This document shows positions 8,292 to 16,680 of a DNA stretch of 42,864 nucleotides, piece after piece (the first letter of the stretch is position 1; every line of letters begins with the position of its first letter). The notes under the pieces are model-generated. The model saw only the letters and a list, made by a program, of their open reading frames with translations. It was not told the origin of the DNA and did not search any database. This DNA comes from Parvibaculum sp049671045 (GTDB lineage: Bacteria; Pseudomonadota; Alphaproteobacteria; Parvibaculales; Parvibaculaceae). The position numbers were made by a program, and so were the translations under genes. Where the stretch lies: positions 1 through 42,864 of the forward strand of contig NZ_JBATUH010000102.1 in NCBI RefSeq assembly GCF_049671045.1. The letters are read 5' to 3'.

Positions 8292-9302
8292 CTACGCGAT
8301 ATTGAGAACGATCTTCCCGAAATGCGATGCGCCCTTCATGGTGGTGAAGGCGGCCTGCGCGTCGCCGAGCGAGAAGCGCTTGTCGATCACCGGATGAATG
8401 TCCGACTGCTCGATCGCCCTCACCATGTCCTCGAAATGGGTGCGGCTGCCGACCGTGATGCCGCTGATCTTCAAATTCTGCGAGAAGATCGCCGCCACGT
8501 TCACGTCCTTCACCATGCCCGAAAGAAGTCCGATGACGGCGACATGGCCGCCGAGCCGAGCCGCCATGATCGACTGCGGCAGCGTGTCGGCGCCGCCGAC
8601 CTCGACCACATGATCAACGCCGCGTCCACCCGTGAGCTTGCGCGCCTCGCTCGCCCAGTCGGGGGTCTTGACGTAATTGATGGTCGCATCCGCGCCGAGC
8701 GCCCTTGCGCGTTCGAGCTTTTCATCGGACGACGATGTGATGATGACGCGCGCGCCCGCGGCCTTCGCAAATTGCAGCGCGAAGATGGAGACGCCGCCCG
8801 TGCCCTGCGCAAGCACAGTGTCGCCCGGCTTCAGCCCGCCCTCGACGACGAGCGCGCGCCATGCCGTCAGCGCCGCGCAGGGAAGCGTCGCCGCTTCCTC
8901 GGCCGTAAGATTCTTCGGCGCCAGAGAAACGCCCTCGGCGGAAAGCCGGATATAGTCCTGCGCGCAACCATCGGTCGGGCCGCCAAGCGACGAGGCGAGC
9001 CCGGCGCCGGTCGGGCCGCCCGAAATCCACGCCTGGAAGAAGCTCGGGCAGACGAGATCGCCCACCTTGACCCGGCTCACGCCCGCGCCGACCTCGACCA
9101 CCTCTCCCGCGCCGTCCGAGAGCGGCACGAGCGGCACTTTCGGCTGGGCGCGGCCGAGCCCCTGCACCATGGCGAGATCGCGATAGTTGAGCGAGCCCGC
9201 CTTCAGCCGGACGACGATTTCGCCGGGTCCGGCCTTCGGCACCTCGCGCGTCTCGAGTTTCAGACTTTCAATGCCACTGTCGTGAAGAACCACCGCACGC
9301 AT
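8292..9302 (-). CDS. Zinc-type MDR alcohol dehydrogenase / quinone oxidoreductase family protein
   Basis: A 336-aa medium-chain dehydrogenase/reductase. The N-terminal GroES-like domain contains SLNYRDLAMVQG and the substrate-channel segment; the nucleotide-binding domain begins near AQGTGGVSIFALQFAKAAGA, a Rossmann GxGGV motif suited to NADP(H). The four-Cys structural zinc lobe of classical alcohol dehydrogenases is absent, pointing to the zinc-independent quinone-oxidoreductase-like branch. The start at 9302 is set by GGAGG at 9309-9313; a longer frame to 9371 lacks such a site. It is the last gene of a minus-strand series beginning near the P450, but 109 bases separate it from the transporter gene, so it may have its own promoter. 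Substrate unknown. Confidence 0.88.
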   Translation of the reverse strand: MRAVVLHDSGIESLKLETREVPKAGPGEIVVRLKAGSLNYRDLAMVQGLGRAQPKVPLVPLSDGAGEVVEVGAGVSRVKVGDLVCPSFFQAWISGGPTGAGLASSLGGPTDGCAQDYIRLSAEGVSLAPKNLTAEEAATLPCAALTAWRALVVEGGLKPGDTVLAQGTGGVSIFALQFAKAAGARVIITSSSDEKLERARALGADATINYVKTPDWASEARKLTGGRGVDHVVEVGGADTLPQSIMAARLGGHVAVIGLLSGMVKDVNVAAIFSQNLKISGITVGSRTHFEDMVRAIEQSDIHPVIDKRFSLGDAQAAFTTMKGASHFGKIVLNIA

Positions 9303-9411
9303 ATGCGCCTCCCTTATCGAGTTTCGTTGTCCCAATAAGCTGGAGCGCGCGGACGCATTGTCAATGCACAAGAATTTGCACCGCGATTGACGCAGCGGAA
9401 CGGTCCGTCAT

Positions 9412-10635
9412 TCAGCACCCGGCGCCGTTCCGCCCCTGATCGCCGCTCGGCGTTCCCTCGTCCTGCATTGCATCGGGAGCAAGCTTGCCCCCGTTCCACC
9501 GCGCGCCGATCACCAATGTTCCAAGGAATGCGACGACGCCGGTGCCCGCGCCGAGGAGATACGCTCCCGCCCCGAACTGCAGATAGAGCGATCCCGCCGC
9601 AAGCGTCATCAGCCCCATGAGCACGCCGGCCGAAAGCGCTGCATAAAGGCTCTGCGCGGTCGCGGCGAAGGCGTTGGGCGTCGCCCGCGTGAGAAAATGG
9701 ATCGTGCCCAGATGTGCGGCGCAATAGCTGAAGGCATGAAGCGCCTGAAGCGGAAAGAGCATCCAGAGCGGCGGATCGAACGCCATCATGGTCCAGCGGA
9801 AGACGGCGGCCGCCGCCCCGAGGCTCATCATCCGGACCGCGCCGACCCGCGCCACCACGCGGCCGGAAAAGGCGAAGAGAATGATCTCCGCCACGACGCC
9901 GATGCCCCACAGAACGCCGATCACGTCGCTGCTGTAACCGAGCTTCTGCCAGTTGAGCGTGCCGAATGCATAATAGACCGCATGAGTCGACTGGATGAGG
10001 CTTGCCGCCGTCAGAGCAATGAGGAACAGCGGCTGCCGGGTGAATGCAAGCGCCGCCCTGAGCTGGCCGCCGGGGTGCACCGCGAGCCTCGGTTGCGGCA
10101 CCTCGCGCGCGAGGAGATGGGCGCCGGCGAGATTGACCGCGATGGCGCCGACGAGGCAGACGGCGATGATGCTCGCGGGCTGCCATTCGAGGAGCCAGCC
10201 CGTGCCCGAGCTTGCCGCTATGAAGGTGATCGAGCACCAGAGCCGCACGCGGCCATAATCAATGCCCTGCTCATGCGCCGCCTTCATCGCCGTCGTCTCG
10301 ATCAGTGGCGTGATCGAGGGGAAGAGCGACATGAGGATGAGCGTGGCGATGAGAATCTGCCAGAAGCCGGACGCCACCAGATAGAGCGAAACCGCCCCGA
10401 GCGATCCCCAGGACAGAAGGATGACGATGCGGCGCCTGTCGCCGAGGCGGTCGGCGAGGAAGGCGACCACGGGCCCCGCGACGATGCGCAGAAACATGGT
10501 CGCGGCGATGATGTAGGAAATCTCCTGCGCGCCCAGGCCCTTCGATTTCAGCCAGACGGGAAAGAAGGGCAGCTGCACGCCCCCGAAGAGGCAGAGCGAG
10601 GCATAGAAGAGCGAAAGGCGGACGGCGAGCGGCAT
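9412..10635 (-). CDS. MFS transporter, phenylpropionate-permease-like (PPP family)
   Basis: A 407-aa protein with about 12 membrane segments. The N-terminus RLSLFYASLCLFGGVQLPFF, the loop FLADRLGDRRR after helix 2, and PLIETTAMKAA followed by DYGRVRLWCS are the pattern of the HcaT/3-phenylpropionate permease branch of the MFS. It probably imports or exports a small organic acid or aromatic compound through proton coupling; the substrate is not known. It lies downstream of the 149-aa protein and upstream of the MDR oxidoreductase on the same strand, in a block that looks catabolic. Confidence 0.85.
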   Translation of the reverse strand: MPLAVRLSLFYASLCLFGGVQLPFFPVWLKSKGLGAQEISYIIAATMFLRIVAGPVVAFLADRLGDRRRIVILLSWGSLGAVSLYLVASGFWQILIATLILMSLFPSITPLIETTAMKAAHEQGIDYGRVRLWCSITFIAASSGTGWLLEWQPASIIAVCLVGAIAVNLAGAHLLAREVPQPRLAVHPGGQLRAALAFTRQPLFLIALTAASLIQSTHAVYYAFGTLNWQKLGYSSDVIGVLWGIGVVAEIILFAFSGRVVARVGAVRMMSLGAAAAVFRWTMMAFDPPLWMLFPLQALHAFSYCAAHLGTIHFLTRATPNAFAATAQSLYAALSAGVLMGLMTLAAGSLYLQFGAGAYLLGAGTGVVAFLGTLVIGARWNGGKLAPDAMQDEGTPSGDQGRNGAGC

Positions 10636-10719
10636 GGATCGGAGGCCCGAAAAGCCCGTGATCCGGGCCGCTCACTCATAGCCCAAAGCTTTCCCGCCGC
10701 GAAGCGGGATTGTCCGCAG

Positions 10720-11169
10720 CTAGCCGAAGGTCGGCAGGACGACGCGCCTGCGCTCCGCCGCGCCGACGATATAGTCCCAGAGCTTCGCCTCGAAGGGTGC
10801 GGCCCAGTCCGCCTTCGATTCCTCGACATGGGCCTGAAGCTCGATCAGCAGCTTCGCCAGTTCGTCATTCGTGGCGTTGAGCGCGCTCACGCGGAACGAG
10901 CCGTCCTGCGAGGCGGCCGCCTCCTTGAGACGCGCCGCAAGCCCCCGGTCGCCGACGAGTTTCGCGGCTTCGGAGAAGAGCGCCCGCATCTCGCGGTTTT
11001 CCGCGACGCGGAGATCCGCCGCCCGGTCGAACTCCTGCGCGGCCATGCCAACCGTCATGGCGATGAGCCCGACGCTGCCCAGCGAATATTCCGCCCCGAG
11101 CTGCGGCGCGATCTCCGTCAGCAGCGTTCCGAGAAATCCGCCGAGAACGACATCAACTTCCGGCTTCAT
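10720..11169 (-). CDS. Hypothetical protein, 149 aa, coupled to phosphotransferase
   Basis: A 149-aa, mostly helical, cytoplasmic-looking protein beginning MKPEVDVVLGGFLGTLLTEIAP. No motif I recognise, no signal peptide, no clear membrane helix. Its ATG (11167-11169) overlaps the phosphotransferase stop as ATGA, so translation of the two is probably coupled. The open frame continues upstream to 11661, but that extension is antiparallel-free overlap inside the phosphotransferase gene and is not believed. The position suggests a helper to the phosphotransferase/CrtC-like pair (inference). Confidence 0.8.
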   Translation of the reverse strand: MKPEVDVVLGGFLGTLLTEIAPQLGAEYSLGSVGLIAMTVGMAAQEFDRAADLRVAENREMRALFSEAAKLVGDRGLAARLKEAAASQDGSFRVSALNATNDELAKLLIELQAHVEESKADWAAPFEAKLWDYIVGAAERRRVVLPTFG

Positions 11170-12209
11170 GAGCGCGCCTCCTTCGAGAGCGTGGCAAGCG
11201 CATTGGCCAACACGCGGTTGTGAACGTCGGTCGGATACCAGCTCGACAGGGCGAGGATCGGATCGCGGCTGGCGCCCGTCTGATATTCCTTGCCCGCCGA
11301 AATCCAGATCGCGAGCCCTTTGAGCGAGTTGAAGATTTCCCACCAGCGCAGCGCCTTGGGATCGATCCTGAGCCCGCTCGTCTCCTCCCAGATGCGAAAG
11401 GCTTCGGCGCGGCCGATCATGCCGCCCGGCCGTTCCCGGTTCTCGAAGGCCCAGAGCGGGTCCGCCGCCCAGGCGAGGTCCTCGAGCGGATCGCCCAGAT
11501 GGCACATCTCCCAGTCGAGGATCGCCCTGATGTCGCCTTCGCCGTCGAACAGGAAATTGCCCGTGCGGTAGTCGCCATGCACCACGGAAATCTTCTGCGC
11601 GGGCGGCGGCGGGTTGCGTCGCATCCAGCGGATCGCGGCACGCGCGATCGGCTGCGGACACAGCTCGTCCTCGTCGATCACCTTTTCCCAGTGCTCAAGC
11701 TCGCGCCGCCAGGTTTCATCCGGCGCGACGGGCTTCATATGTTGCGCGATGCCGATCGCCTCCGGATCGGCGCCGGCGATCTTGCCGAGATGGGTCCAGA
11801 ACTGGCGGCCGAGCTTCTCCGCATGCGGACCATATGGGTCGGCATTGAAGGGCGAGCCCGCCGCGCAGCCGACGATCTGCTCCATGACGAAGAAGGGACG
11901 GTCGAGCCATTTGAGATCGGTCTCGAGATAGAGCGGCTCGGGCACCGGAAGCCCGGTCGGATGGAACGCGCGATAGGCGTTGTATTCGAGATCGCGTTCC
12001 GTCTCGATGAGGCTCGCCACAGGATCGCGGCGCAGGATGAGAGGCCGCGCGACCTTGCGTCCCCCCTCCTCCCAGGATGCGTTGAGCCTGAAGGTTTCGC
12101 GGCTCGCGCCGCCATGAATGCGCGAAACGCCGCTGACCTCGACATTCGAGGCCTGCGGCATCCTGTGTTGCAGATAGGCGGCGAAGCGCGTCGCAATGTC
12201 TTCCATCAT
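11166..12209 (-). CDS. Phosphotransferase family protein (APH/choline-kinase fold)
   Basis: A 347-aa protein with the aminoglycoside-phosphotransferase kinase fold. VVHGDYRTGNFLFDGEGD carries the catalytic HGDxxxxN loop, followed by ILDWEMCHLGDPLEDLAW with the metal-binding Asp. The N-terminal half has SRIHGGASRETFRL as a nucleotide-loop equivalent. This subgroup resembles the N-terminal kinase part of ACAD10-type proteins and is often annotated as acyl-CoA metabolism related; the substrate is unknown. Start 12209 (tandem ATG 12209/12206) is preceded by AGGGGG on the coding strand; longer frames lack a site. It lies seven bases after the CrtC-like gene and overlaps the 149-aa gene by four. 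Confidence 0.88.
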   Translation of the reverse strand: MMEDIATRFAAYLQHRMPQASNVEVSGVSRIHGGASRETFRLNASWEEGGRKVARPLILRRDPVASLIETERDLEYNAYRAFHPTGLPVPEPLYLETDLKWLDRPFFVMEQIVGCAAGSPFNADPYGPHAEKLGRQFWTHLGKIAGADPEAIGIAQHMKPVAPDETWRRELEHWEKVIDEDELCPQPIARAAIRWMRRNPPPPAQKISVVHGDYRTGNFLFDGEGDIRAILDWEMCHLGDPLEDLAWAADPLWAFENRERPGGMIGRAEAFRIWEETSGLRIDPKALRWWEIFNSLKGLAIWISAGKEYQTGASRDPILALSSWYPTDVHNRVLANALATLSKEARS

Positions 12210-12216
12210 CGCCCCC

Positions 12217-13329
12217 TTATGCCAGCGGCGCCGGATCCATCGCGCCCTTGAAACCGGAAGGCGCGTGAGGACCGGCAATGAGCTGCTCGAGAATGCCCGC
12301 GCCCTCGCGCGTCTGGCCGTCCGGCAGCGTCATCTTCGCGGTGACGAAGGCCTGAATGTGGAGATGCGGCGGCACATAGGACTTGATGTCGTCGAGCTTG
12401 AAAGACTCGAAGCCGACCGCGAGCGGCCCCTTGTAAGCCCCGTGCCCCCATTCCGGGTTCCCGTAGCCGAGGCCCAGCATGTAGAAGTTCCACTTCGGCG
12501 TCAGTTCGATCCGCGTGGTGCCGCCCTTGCGGTGCTCGAAGAAGAGCGTCGCCGATCTGGCATGGCGCGAACCCGGCACGTATTGAACCTCGGCACGGCA
12601 CTTCGCCATTTCTTCCGGCTCGGCGCCATCGAGGCCGCACATGACGGCGTTGATGTTCCAGGACTCGCCATGCTCGTCGTCATTGACGTGGAAGAGCGTG
12701 ATGCGGTCATCGAAATTGAGTGGCGCCCAGAGCCAGTAGAACTGGAAGTCCATCGGCGGCACCATGGGCTGCGCATCGGCCGCGCCGATCGGGCGCACGC
12801 CCCAGGAGCGGTCGCGCGTGCCGACATAGGCATCCCGAGTGACCTCGATGCGCTCGCCCGCGACCTCGATCCAGCCCTCATAGGTGCCGTTCTGCGTCAG
12901 GCGCGTCACGTCCATCATCGTGCGCGGCCCGTTGCGGCGCGTGAAGCGCGGTTCCTTGAGCGGAATGGCGCGCGCATGGAAGGTGACGTCCGCCTTGATG
13001 CCGTGCTCGTTATCCGCGACGCGGATGCGCAGCGACTTCAGCGGCTCGACGACATCGATCGCGATCGGCCCGACCTGCGTGTCAAGGCGCTCCATGTTGA
13101 GATGGCGCGAGGCATGGAGATTGTACTGCACGCCCTTCACCACGACGCAGAAGGATGCGTCCATGATGTTGATGTGCGGATAGACGCCGAGCGCGGCGGC
13201 GAAGAACACATCGCCGTTCCGCGTATAGCCGTTGAAGAAATAGCGGTCGTAGAAGTTCCGGTCGGTTCCCGAAAAGGCGATGGGCTCCGGCGTCTGGTGG
13301 ATCGGATAATCGTCGGCTTTCGTGAGCAT
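12217..13329 (-). CDS. Uncharacterised protein, possibly CrtC/AttH lipocalin-like
   Basis: A 370-aa protein with no signal peptide or membrane helix. It is rich in Trp/Tyr/His and beta-prone segments: FYDRYFFNGYTRNGDVFFAA near the start, RDRSWGVRPIG in the middle and FQFYWLWAPLNFDD after it. The RxWG and tandem beta-barrel feel recall hydroxyneurosporene synthase (CrtC) and AttH-like double lipocalin proteins, but I am not certain. The strong ribosome-binding site GGGAGG precedes the ATG at 13329. It heads a three-gene unit with the phosphotransferase and the 149-aa protein. Its repeated pairing with a phosphotransferase in other genomes is a recollection, not shown here. Confidence 0.85.
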   Translation of the reverse strand: MLTKADDYPIHQTPEPIAFSGTDRNFYDRYFFNGYTRNGDVFFAAALGVYPHINIMDASFCVVVKGVQYNLHASRHLNMERLDTQVGPIAIDVVEPLKSLRIRVADNEHGIKADVTFHARAIPLKEPRFTRRNGPRTMMDVTRLTQNGTYEGWIEVAGERIEVTRDAYVGTRDRSWGVRPIGAADAQPMVPPMDFQFYWLWAPLNFDDRITLFHVNDDEHGESWNINAVMCGLDGAEPEEMAKCRAEVQYVPGSRHARSATLFFEHRKGGTTRIELTPKWNFYMLGLGYGNPEWGHGAYKGPLAVGFESFKLDDIKSYVPPHLHIQAFVTAKMTLPDGQTREGAGILEQLIAGPHAPSGFKGAMDPAPLA

Positions 13330-13503
13330 GCGGCCTCCCTTGCCGGCTTTTCCGCCGGGCTTTCTGTTTGGATTTTGAATGCAGGATGAAGGGCGGCGGT
13401 AGCAAGGTCAACCTCGCCGCCGCGCTTCAATCATGTATGCGGGAAATGTCCGGCAACCCATGGGAGGTGCCGGCCATTCCCCTGGCAGACGTTGCGGGAA
13501 CGC

Positions 13504-13686
13504 TTAGTCCAACTCGACCATGTCGAACTCGGCCTTTGGAGTGCCGCAGTCGGGACAAACCCAGTCATCGGGAATGTCCTCCCAGCGCGTGCCGGGCGCG
13601 ATGCCGTCCAGCGGCAGGCCTTCGGCCTCGTAATAGATGAAGCCACAGGTACGGCACTGCCATGTACGGAATGCGCCCGCCATCAT
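13504..13686 (-). CDS. Rubredoxin
   Basis: A 60-aa protein with two CxxCG knuckles, Cys11/Cys14 and Cys44/Cys47 (CRTCGFIYYEAEG and DDWVCPDCG), which bind one Fe(SCys)4 centre. Length and motif spacing are those of alkane-hydroxylase-type rubredoxins. It starts 22 bases after the P450 stop with AAGGAA before the tandem ATG (13686/13683), so the two are almost certainly one transcript. It is a plausible electron donor for the P450, although bacterial P450s normally use [2Fe-2S] ferredoxins; no ferredoxin or ferredoxin reductase gene is present in the window. Confidence 0.93.
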   Translation of the reverse strand: MMAGAFRTWQCRTCGFIYYEAEGLPLDGIAPGTRWEDIPDDWVCPDCGTPKAEFDMVELD

Positions 13687-13708
13687 GCGTTCCTTTCGGG
13701 TGAGACGA

Positions 13709-14977
13709 TCACTGCATCTTGTAGCGAACAGGAACGGACTTCGGACCGCAGACGAAATTCGCCTCGGAGAGCAGCGGCGTCCCGTTGAGTTCGATCGAGT
13801 CGAGGCGGCTCAGAAGCTCTTCCCAGAAGATGCGCATTTCGAGCCGCGCGAGATGCTGGCCGATGCAGACATGCGCGCCATAGCCGAGCGCGACATGCTT
13901 GTTCGGCGTCCGGTCGATCTTGAAGGTGAAGGGATCCTCGAACACCTCTTCGTCGCGATTGCCCGAAGGATAGGCGAGCATGAGCCAGTCGCCCTTCGCG
14001 ATCTTCTGCCCGCGCACTTCGGCATCCGCAGTCGCCGTGCGCATGAAGTGCTTCACCGGCGTCACCCAGCGGATCGTCTCCTCGACGAAGAAGGGAATGA
14101 GCGATGGGTCCGCCTTGAGGCGCTTGAAGGCATCCGGCTGCTCGGCCAGCACGCGCAGGCCGCCCGCTGTCGTGTGAGACGTCGTGTCATGGCCGGCCGT
14201 CGCCACGATGATGTAGTAGGACATGGCCGCGAAATGATCGAGCGGCTGGCCGTCGATCTGGCCATTGGCGATGACGCTCGCCACGTCCTCGCGCGGGCAG
14301 CGGCGGCGATCTTCGGTGATGCCGTTGAAATAGGTGATGAAGTCGCCGATCGTTTCCTGCATGGCCGCGAGCCCGGCCTCGAAATCGAGCTTCTCGCCGC
14401 GCCGGTTGAGATCGGGGTCATTGCTGCCGAACAGCTCCTGCGTGAGCTTGAGCATGCGCGGTTCATCCGCCTCCGGCACGCCCAGCACTTCCATGATGAC
14501 ATGCAGCGGATAATAGAGGCCGATGTCGCGCGCGAAATCGCACTCTCCGCCCATCTCCGCCATGCGGTCGACAAAGACCCTCGCGATGTCGCGGATGCGG
14601 GATTCGAGCTTCTTCAGGTTCTGCGGCAGGAACCAGCCCTGCGTCAGCCTGCGGTAGTTCATGTGGTCGGGATTGTCCATCTGCACGAGCGAACGCACGA
14701 GATGGGGCGAGCCGCCCATGATCTCCCGGACCCTGCGATCGACGACCACGGGCGTCACCGTCGCCGCGCGGTCGCCATTGTGGAACAGCTCGTTCTGGCG
14801 CTCGACCTCAAGAATGTCCGCATGCTTCGTCACCACCCAGAACGGGTCGTAGCCCTCGGGCTGAGCCTGCGCGAAGGGCGCTTCCTTGCGAAGATAGGAA
14901 AATGCCTCATCGACCGGCGTCTGGGCCGCATAGGCCTTCGGGTCGACGATCGTGTTGGCGATGTCCTGTGAAATCAT
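13709..14977 (-). CDS. Cytochrome P450
   Basis: A 422-aa soluble bacterial P450 with I-helix AGHDTTSH, K-helix EETIRW (ExxR), and the haem loop LGYGAHVCIG with thiolate ligand Cys371. The residue seven before Cys, nearly always Phe, is Leu364; the DNA at this point reads CTC and the flanking frame is intact. The layout resembles class I P450s acting on terpenoid, steroid or alkyl substrates, but I cannot assign a CYP family. It needs an electron donor; rubredoxin follows directly. The promoter faces a TetR-family gene in the 113-base divergent gap, so substrate-induced derepression is likely (inference). Confidence 0.95.
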   Translation of the reverse strand: MISQDIANTIVDPKAYAAQTPVDEAFSYLRKEAPFAQAQPEGYDPFWVVTKHADILEVERQNELFHNGDRAATVTPVVVDRRVREIMGGSPHLVRSLVQMDNPDHMNYRRLTQGWFLPQNLKKLESRIRDIARVFVDRMAEMGGECDFARDIGLYYPLHVIMEVLGVPEADEPRMLKLTQELFGSNDPDLNRRGEKLDFEAGLAAMQETIGDFITYFNGITEDRRRCPREDVASVIANGQIDGQPLDHFAAMSYYIIVATAGHDTTSHTTAGGLRVLAEQPDAFKRLKADPSLIPFFVEETIRWVTPVKHFMRTATADAEVRGQKIAKGDWLMLAYPSGNRDEEVFEDPFTFKIDRTPNKHVALGYGAHVCIGQHLARLEMRIFWEELLSRLDSIELNGTPLLSEANFVCGPKSVPVRYKMQ

Positions 14978-15050
14978 CGGGGCCGCTCCCTTTCAGTGCA
15001 ATTTGTTCGAGCGAATTTCGAGGTTCCGCCCGCTTGATTATCGTTGACGG

Positions 15051-15075
15051 CAATGTTGCTATACGTCCAACAACT
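15051..15075. promoter_or_regulatory. Candidate TetR operator in the P450/tetR gap
   Basis: TGTTG (15054-15058) and CAACA (15068-15072) form an inverted repeat with a nine-base spacer containing TATACG. It lies 16 bases before the TetR-family start and on the upstream side of the P450 gene, the place expected for an autoregulatory operator. The half-sites are short, so this is suggestive only. Confidence 0.35.
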
Positions 15076-15090
15076 AAGTAAAGAGCATAA

Positions 15091-15747
15091 ATGGCCGACT
15101 CGACCGGAAACCTGACCCTTCCCCGCCGCAGCCGGGCCCCGCGCCGGACGCAGGCCGAGCGGCGAGCGGAATCCGACCGTGGGCTTCTGCTGGCGGCCGC
15201 CGAACTCATCGCCGAAGAAGGGTTCAACGCCGCCACCTTCGAGAAGGTCGGCGCGCGGGCAGGCTATAGCCGCGGCCTTGCGAGCCAGCGCTTCGGCTCG
15301 AAGGACGGCATGATCGAGGCGCTGATCGACTATCTCCATGAGCGCTCGATGGAGCTTGCCTCCGCGGAAGGCCGGGCCGACATGACCGGGCTCGACGCGA
15401 TCCTTTCCTCCGTCGACATCTATCTGCGCAATTTCGAGCGCGAGCAGGCCATCCGCTCCTATTTCGTCGCCATGGCGGGATCGGTCGCAACGCTTTCGCA
15501 TCTCCGCGCGGCCTTCGCCGCCTCGCACATGAAGGCGAAGGAACGCTTCGAGGCGCATATTCGCGAGGGACAGGCGGAAGGCTCGATTTCGAAGGATCTC
15601 GATGCGGAAGCGGCCGCGCTGATGATCGGCAGCCTCATTCTCGGCATCAGCACGCAATGGCTGATCGACGCTTCGACCGATCTCGAGCGCATCCGCAAGA
15701 CCTCACTGGATACGCTACGGCGCTCTCTCGCGGCGCAGGCGAAGTAA
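15091..15747 (+). CDS. TetR/AcrR family transcriptional regulator
   Basis: A 218-aa regulator. Residues about 20-70 form the TetR DNA-binding domain: LLLAAAELIAEEGFNAATFEKVGARAGYSRG matches the family helix-turn-helix, followed by FGSKDGMIEALI. The remaining helical part is the ligand-binding and dimer domain, with no recognisable ligand signature. It is divergent from the P450/rubredoxin unit, the usual arrangement for a local repressor. The gene ends one base before the convergent VOC gene. Basic N-terminal extension PRRSRAPRRTQAERRAESDR is ordinary for the family. Confidence 0.93.
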   Translation: MADSTGNLTLPRRSRAPRRTQAERRAESDRGLLLAAAELIAEEGFNAATFEKVGARAGYSRGLASQRFGSKDGMIEALIDYLHERSMELASAEGRADMTGLDAILSSVDIYLRNFEREQAIRSYFVAMAGSVATLSHLRAAFAASHMKAKERFEAHIREGQAEGSISKDLDAEAAALMIGSLILGISTQWLIDASTDLERIRKTSLDTLRRSLAAQAK

Positions 15748-15748
15748 T

Positions 15749-16177
15749 TCAGGCGCGCATCACGGGCCTTGCACCGAGATCGCCATAGAAGCGCAGCAGG
15801 TAACCGTCCGGGTCCTGAATGACGAACTGGCGATTGCCGACAAGCTCCTCGTCGCGGCGATACCATTTATCTTCCAGCGCAACGAAGAAGGAGATGCTCG
15901 CAGCCGCAAGGCTTTGATGCAAGGCATCGACATTGCGGACGCGGATTTGCAGATTGATGCCGCGTCCATAGGGATGCGCAAGCTCCGCCGCCGCCCATAT
16001 GCGCGCGGGGTCGGTGGACTGCTCGATCATCAGTTGCGCGCCCTCCCGCTCCAGAAAGGCGAAACGTTCCTCGGCCCGCATATACATGATCTGGAAGTCG
16101 AGCATGTCGCGATAGAAGGCGAGGCTTCGATCAAAGTCAGCGACGTAGAGTTCGGGAACGAGCGGGTTGATGTTCAT
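15749..16177 (-). CDS. VOC family protein (glyoxalase/bleomycin-resistance fold)
   Basis: A 142-aa VOC-fold protein. PELYVADFDRSLAFYRDMLDF is the first beta-alpha-beta unit and FVIQDPDGYLLRFYGDLG the last, with the Glu/His-type metal position not obviously kept (LLRF in place of the common LxEL). It resembles bleomycin-resistance and other binding proteins more than glyoxalase I. ATG 16177 overlaps the GNAT stop as ATGA; the longer frame to 16204 is not needed. It is last of a three-gene overlapping set and may act on or bind a small toxic compound (inference). Confidence 0.85.
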   Translation of the reverse strand: MNINPLVPELYVADFDRSLAFYRDMLDFQIMYMRAEERFAFLEREGAQLMIEQSTDPARIWAAAELAHPYGRGINLQIRVRNVDALHQSLAAASISFFVALEDKWYRRDEELVGNRQFVIQDPDGYLLRFYGDLGARPVMRA

Positions 16178-16680
16178 GGCGCCTGAAGCCTGTAAACCGC
16201 GCAAAGCGCGCCCTTGATCTCGCGGTCGGCCTCAAACCGGAAGCGGAGCTTTTCCATTACGCGGCGCGAGGCTCTGTGTTCCACCTCCGCAAAGGCGATG
16301 ATGGTGGGCAGCGCCAAAGCCTCAAATCCGATCTCAAGAACCTTGCGGGAAACTTCGGTGGCAAGCCCCTGCCCCCAGAAAGCGCGATGGAAAGTATATC
16401 CGATCTCCACCTCGTCCACATCATTGATGGTGATGTGCCGCAACGCGCAGCGGCCCGCAAACGCGCCCGCCTTGTCGCGCAAGGCCCATGTGCCGAAACC
16501 ATATTCGCGCCAATGCGCAACATTGTCGGTGATGTATTTATGCGTCGCCGCCTCATCGCGCACGCCGCCGAGAAATTTCGACACTTCGGCATCCTTGTGC
16601 AGAACACAAAGTTCATCGAGATGGCCGAGATCAAGCGGCGTGGCTGTGAGACGCGCGGTATGAAAATCGGAAATGGACAT
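16174..16680 (-). CDS. GNAT N-acetyltransferase (RimJ/RimL type)
   Basis: A 168-aa GNAT protein of the Acetyltransf_3 group. HTARLTATPLDLGHLDEL begins the fold; the acetyl-CoA loop falls near EIGYTFHRAFWGQGLATEV (the Q/RxxGxG/A-like WGQGLA motif), followed by VEHRASRRVMEKLRF, typical of RimJ/RimL-like enzymes. It should move acetyl from acetyl-CoA to an amine or protein N-terminus; substrate unknown. ATG 16680 shares one base with the upstream cupin gene stop (TGATG), so translation is likely coupled; the frame open to 16749 is not used. Confidence 0.88.
   Translation of the reverse strand: MSISDFHTARLTATPLDLGHLDELCVLHKDAEVSKFLGGVRDEAATHKYITDNVAHWREYGFGTWALRDKAGAFAGRCALRHITINDVDEVEIGYTFHRAFWGQGLATEVSRKVLEIGFEALALPTIIAFAEVEHRASRRVMEKLRFRFEADREIKGALCAVYRLQAP

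Noticed and set aside
9697..11223. A 508-codon plus-strand frame opposite the MFS transporter and 149-aa gene
   Set aside because: Arg/Glu/Asp-rich translation without motifs; the opposite strand encodes a convincing membrane transporter.
13637..14971. A 444-codon plus-strand frame opposite the P450
   Set aside because: The P450 has haem, ExxR and I-helix motifs; the opposite frame has none and is compositionally biased.
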